Below are positions 60,478-64,000 of a stretch of DNA of 64,000 nt, piece after piece. Below the pieces are notes generated by a model. That model did no database searches. It worked only from the letters and a program-made list of their open reading frames with translations, and was not told where the DNA came from. The DNA lies in assembly GCA_028386065.3 (NCBI GenBank), contig JAKUCV010000443.1:245162-309161 (forward strand), in the 5' to 3' direction. Made by a program: the position numbers and the translations under genes. Every line of letters starts with the position of its first letter. The first letter of the stretch is position 1. This DNA is from Turnera subulata (taxonomy: Eukaryota > Streptophyta > Magnoliopsida > Malpighiales > Passifloraceae).

Positions 60478-62149
60478 TCACTTCCCTTGATCTTTGACTT
60501 GCCGGTTATACATCCTCTCAGCCATTTCTTGACGAGCTATATCACGCTTGCTGTGTGCTGAGCATGAATACCAAAGGAAACATTAGAAATCCAAATTCAA
60601 GATATAATCCATAGCGAATATGATAAATAAACTACCCACCAATACGAAATGCACATCGAAAGGAGAGCAACAAAATTAACACTATACAATCTCATTCCAT
60701 ATGCCAAAGGCAAACAGTAATTTTGCAGGTCACAAAGAAAACAGAAAGTGAATCCATCAGTGCGTATGGAGCTTTCATGAGCCGCTGTAATAAGCACTTA
60801 CTCTTTCTGGTTCGAGCATTGGTTTTTGTACGCTGCCCTCTGCAAGGCAACGTGTCAGCGTGTCTATAGCCTCTGTAGCACTGAATATCTATCAATCTTT
60901 GCACATCACTCTTAACACGCCGCCTCTACACAACAAATTAATTCAGTGATATCACAAAAGTGAAGGAAGGGAAGAGCAAGGTACTCATAGGGGAGAGATA
61001 GCATACTAAATCTTCTCCAGTCAGGTACTTGGAGACCTCCTCTCGAAGCCTCTGCATCTCTGTTATAGTCAAATCCTTGGTAGGCTTGTTCACTATGCTC
61101 AAGTCAGCAAGAATTTTCTGTGCTCTTTTATCACCAACACCATGGATACGCTGAAGAGAAACCTTCAGCAACTTGTTGTCCGGAATCTCTGTGTTACCAA
61201 CACGGATACCTTGGACGCGCTGAAACCGAAACTGCAAAAAGTAGATACCAACCAATGTTCGACACACCCTTTACAACATTCGAGCAAAAGACACAAGAAG
61301 TTGCAAATATGGTGAAGGCCCCATTTTCAACGTTGAATCCTTTGCAAGACCAAAATCCTTAGGACCAAACAATAATTGGTCTTGCTTCGAGTCTTAAAAG
61401 TGTTTTACAAGATAAGGAAACTCTAGCTCGTGAAGGAATGTGGGAAGCAAAGATACGAGCAACCGTTCTACCTAGACTTAAGAAGACAGAAACGAGAGGA
61501 TGGGTCCCAGACCAGTGATTTATTCTGGAGTCACTAACTTATATTGCTTAAAACAGAACTATTCACCTATTCCAGCTCAACAGTGGAATGCTAGTTAAAA
61601 GCACATCGTCATTCAAAGAACACAAATTTAAGTAATCTTAGTGTCAAGGTAGAAGCACAAGCTCATAAAATAATGTTAAAATAAACAAGTATCGTAAAGA
61701 ATGCAGTTTGGGTTCACCCCATTTGCAAAAATAGCAGGAGCCTAAGCATCCAACCAAGCGGATTAAGGATTTTGAAAAGCAGTAAACAAGCAGGGCAGAA
61801 CATCATTTCCAAGTATCTAGATAGACAGAACATAAACCCTAAACCCTAAATTGCAAAGTTTTGAAACCCAACAAACAACGAATCCCCAAAATCGGAAATT
61901 AATTGCAAGAAACTTAACAGCTGGAAGTGGCAGGTGATAAACCCTATAAACAAACAAGGCCCTATACTCAATTAAAAAAGAAGTGAAGATTCCACAAGGG
62001 CAGAGCCAGTTTCGCAGATGTAATTGATCAATGGGGAGAGCGGGTGAGGAGGAACTTACGGGTGCATTTTGAAGGATACCTTGACCGATTTCGGCAAGTG
62101 ATGATCGACACGCGCGAAGCATTGCTGCGAGGGGAAACGCCACTTTCAT
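60478..62149 (-). CDS. RPS13: Organellar ribosomal protein uS13 (4 exons, 172 aa)
   Basis: Nuclear gene for small-subunit ribosomal protein S13, which sits in the ribosome head and touches tRNA and the bridge to the large subunit. Exons on the minus strand are 62149-62060, 61231-61007, 60925-60802 and 60557-60478, giving 172 residues. The first 30 residues, alone on exon 1, are Arg/Ser/Ala-rich without acids at the start ([14 protein letters not shown] from residue 10), like an organelle presequence. The S13 core follows: [25 protein letters not shown] (helix-two-turn-helix), then [11 protein letters not shown] and [16 protein letters not shown]. The C-terminus [18 protein letters not shown] extends past the usual bacterial end. 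Mitochondrial targeting is more likely than plastid, but this is inferred from the presequence only. Confidence 0.9.
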
Positions 62150-62718
62150 TTCAACTGAGCAGAAATTATCCAAAGAAGGAAACCTAAGAAATCCAATGAG
62201 AAATAAAGAACAGAGGTAGGCAGAGAAAAAAAAGACCTGCTCTGCTGAAATTAGAGCTCCCCAAGTTTGGTGTGATCTTCGATTCTCCGAGTGGGGGGAA
62301 GAAGGAGAAAAAAAAAAAAAAAAAGCTCAAATGGAAAACCAAAATGAACAACGAAAGGGTTTTTGGCTTTTGCCTGTTTCCCAGTTTTTACAACCGACGC
62401 CGTTTAAATCATAAGAGGTGTCACTTGCTTTTTGTTTTAAACCTCCCAACCCCCCAACTGCTATTTATTTGTTTTTTTTTTTTTTGAGGAATCTGCTATT
62501 GAATAGAGAGATTGATCAGAAAAATTGTATTATTTTTTAGAATTTCATTGGGCAGAAAATTTTTAAGGATTTCTTCAACTAATTCGGTACTATTCTCCGA
62601 CTCGTTGGATTTATTTTTTGAAACATTTACCAATAAATGAGTTATATGAATCATTAATATTCCTTTCTCCTTCAGTTCAGTGTATTTGCTTCAAAAATTC
62701 ATTTTTTCATCAAGTAGA
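62150..62718. other. RPS13 promoter and flank
   Basis: Upstream DNA of the uS13 gene, with an A run at 62311-62325 and a T run at 62471-62484. Nothing else recognised. Confidence 0.55.
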
Positions 62719-63550
62719 TTTTTTTTTTTTTGATCTGAAAGGATAGTATATTAAATACCCAAAGCTGTTACAACGATTTAGGGGGCCAATGCCTCTTGAT
62801 ACCTGAATCGGACAAGAGAATTTCTCGAACTACAAGAGGTGGCTCATCTAGAATTGCATAACCTAAAGGAAAATCAAAGGCTAGGTTAGCCAAAGCATTG
62901 GCACAAAAGTTTGCCTCCCTATGTATAAAAGATATGACTACATTCTAGTCATGTTGTAGTAGACTGCGAATTTCTTTAATGAGTCTGTCATCAGTAGATG
63001 GGTCTCTATCCTTGGAGTTTATCCATTCCACGGTAGCGGCCGAGTCCGATTCCACGGGCAGCCAATTTATGCCTTGCTGGTGAGCTGCTCGCAATCTTAT
63101 GAGAATACTCCTGAGCTCCGCTTTGATAGGGGTACAACATCCCAAGCGAACACCGAAACCCCGTAGCCAACTGCCATTGCTGTCGCGCAGTACCCCTGCT
63201 GCTGCTGCAATGCCATACTCCCCACACACTGCTCCATCGACATTCAATTTGACCCAGCCCAAGGGCGGTGGGCACCGTTCCTGTTGTTTGATGGTCGCAG
63301 GGCGGGATTTAGCTTGGAATTTGGACAGAAGATTCCAAGCATTGTCGAATTCGGTTGCACATGTAATGACAGCCCGTATCGGTTGGAAACTATCCTCCTC
63401 CTCGTCAGAAAAAACTAGTTTGTTCCTCCAACACCATAGTTTCCAGCAGGTGGCAGCAAACACCGTACTCCAATTGTTGTGGCCGAAGCTACTGGCCTGC
63501 GGTTCCAGATTAGTAAATAGCCATTGTTCCAAACTGGCATCAAAGAAATC
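62719..63550 (-). mobile_element. LINE C: 5'-truncated LINE with RNase H domain
   Basis: Minus-strand 3' end of a LINE ORF2 with its poly(A) tail (plus-strand T run at about 62719-62731). The frame encodes a C-terminal RNase H-like domain: GWVKLNVDGA (first Asp), KAELRSILIRL (Glu), VESDS (Asp). A stop at 62945 (TAG, after LLQHD) sits where the family commonly has Trp. After it the frame continues through FIHREANFCANALANLA to a final TAA near 62770. The last catalytic Asp of the usual AD-ALA motif is Asn here. LINE B lacks this domain, so this is a different lineage. It is truncated near 63550, next to SINE copies. Confidence 0.8.
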
Positions 63551-63557
63551 AGCCGCT

Positions 63558-63750
63558 GTGTGAAGGCCCTCTCCCCGAGGGACCCACCATATTCAGGTAT
63601 TGTTACATCACATCCCTCAGCCCACACCTCTTGGGTTTAATCCTTTACCATGCTGCAGCACTAGGGATTCGAACTCGGGACGTGATGCTTTTTATCCCCC
63701 TCAAGGAGAGCACCTTCACCAACTCATCTGCAGAAAAGGCGCCTTTTCTG
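63558..63750 (-). mobile_element. tRNA-derived SINE, copy 1
   Basis: On the minus strand it begins GATGAGTTGGTGAAGGTGCT and has the B box GAGTTCGAATCCC (63676-63664). It ends at GAGGGCCTTCACA. It repeats at 63751 with a period of 190 bp and almost no differences (CTCTCCCC against CTCACCCC, and a CAGAAAAGGCGCCTTTTCTG junction piece). Confidence 0.75.
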
Positions 63751-63928
63751 TGAAGGCCCTCACCCCGAGGGACCCACCATATTCAGGTATTGTTACATCA
63801 CATCCCTCAGCCCACACCTCTTGGGTTTAATCCTTTACCATGCTGCAGCACTAGGGATTCGAACTCGGGACGTGATGCTTTTTATCCCCCTCAAGGAGAG
63901 CACCTTCACCAATTCAGCTGCAGATGAG
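63751..63928 (-). mobile_element. tRNA-derived SINE, copy 2
   Basis: Direct repeat of copy 1. The B box is at about 63866-63854. At its right end it meets the third copy head-to-head. Confidence 0.75.
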
Positions 63929-64000
63929 TTGGTGAAGGTGCTCTCCTTGAGGGGGATAAAAAGCATCACGTCCCGAGTTCGAATCCCTAGTGCTGCAGCA
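63923..64000 (+). mobile_element. tRNA-derived SINE, copy 3 (inverted, cut by window edge)
   Basis: Plus-strand copy starting GATGAGTTGGTGAAGGTGCT. Positions 63929-64000 are the exact reverse complement of 63841-63912 as far as I can compare by eye, giving a 72-bp inverted repeat with a 16-bp spacer. The copy continues beyond the window. Confidence 0.75.

Noticed and set aside
1..64000. CRISPR arrays, bacterial operons or phage-like modules
   Set aside because: The sequence is plainly plant nuclear DNA with spliced genes. No regularly spaced repeats of CRISPR type were seen.

Overview
This is a nuclear window from a flowering plant, and the gene structures suggest a core eudicot. The evidence is AT-rich intergenic DNA, short GT-AG introns, plant gene families (GDSL esterase/lipase, CHX antiporter, AGAMOUS-type MADS-box), a plant U2 snRNA promoter, and plant LINE and SINE relics. 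I cannot name the species. All spliced models below were built by hand from reading frame, splice sites and family conservation.

Region 1 (about 2.2-31.5 kb) is a tandem array of seven GDSL esterase/lipase genes, all on the + strand and all with five exons and the same intron phases. By sequence they group as 1+2, 3+4, 5 and 6+7. Genes 3 and 4 are a recent duplication of about 2.9 kb that includes flanks and introns. Gene 6 has lost about 22 codons in frame, and gene 7 has a short C-terminus. A U2 snRNA gene with its own promoter and a partial 3' copy lies between genes 5 and 6 on the - strand. A CHX-type cation/H+ antiporter gene lies between genes 6 and 7, also on the - strand.

Region 2 (about 32.6-39.4 kb, - strand) is a complete AGAMOUS-lineage MADS-box gene of seven coding exons and 235 residues. 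Its second intron is 4 kb long and holds CCAATCA and LEAFY-like motifs of the kind known from AG introns.

Region 3 (about 41.4-50.6 kb) holds two dead LINEs on the + strand. The first has an ORF1 but no ORF2, and carries a poly(A) tail and a clear target-site duplication. The second is a nearly full-length element (RRM, DUF4283-like, endonuclease, reverse transcriptase, zf-RVT), decayed almost entirely by nonsense substitutions. A SINE-like fragment follows.

Region 4 (about 50.6-60.4 kb) is AT-rich DNA in which I see no gene. Region 5 (60.5-64 kb) has a four-exon nuclear gene for an organellar ribosomal protein uS13 (- strand), a 5'-truncated LINE with an RNase H domain (- strand), and three copies of a tRNA-like SINE. 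Two of these are direct repeats, and the third forms a 72-bp inverted repeat that reaches the window edge.

The genes do not form a pathway. The GDSL genes probably encode secreted esterases, CHX a membrane ion exchanger, AG a floral regulator, U2 a splicing RNA and uS13 an organellar ribosome subunit. I found no convincing new molecular system. The most unusual signals are the in-frame, nonsense-dominated LINE, the ORF1-only LINE, the internally deleted GDSL gene 6 and the duplicated U2 3' half.
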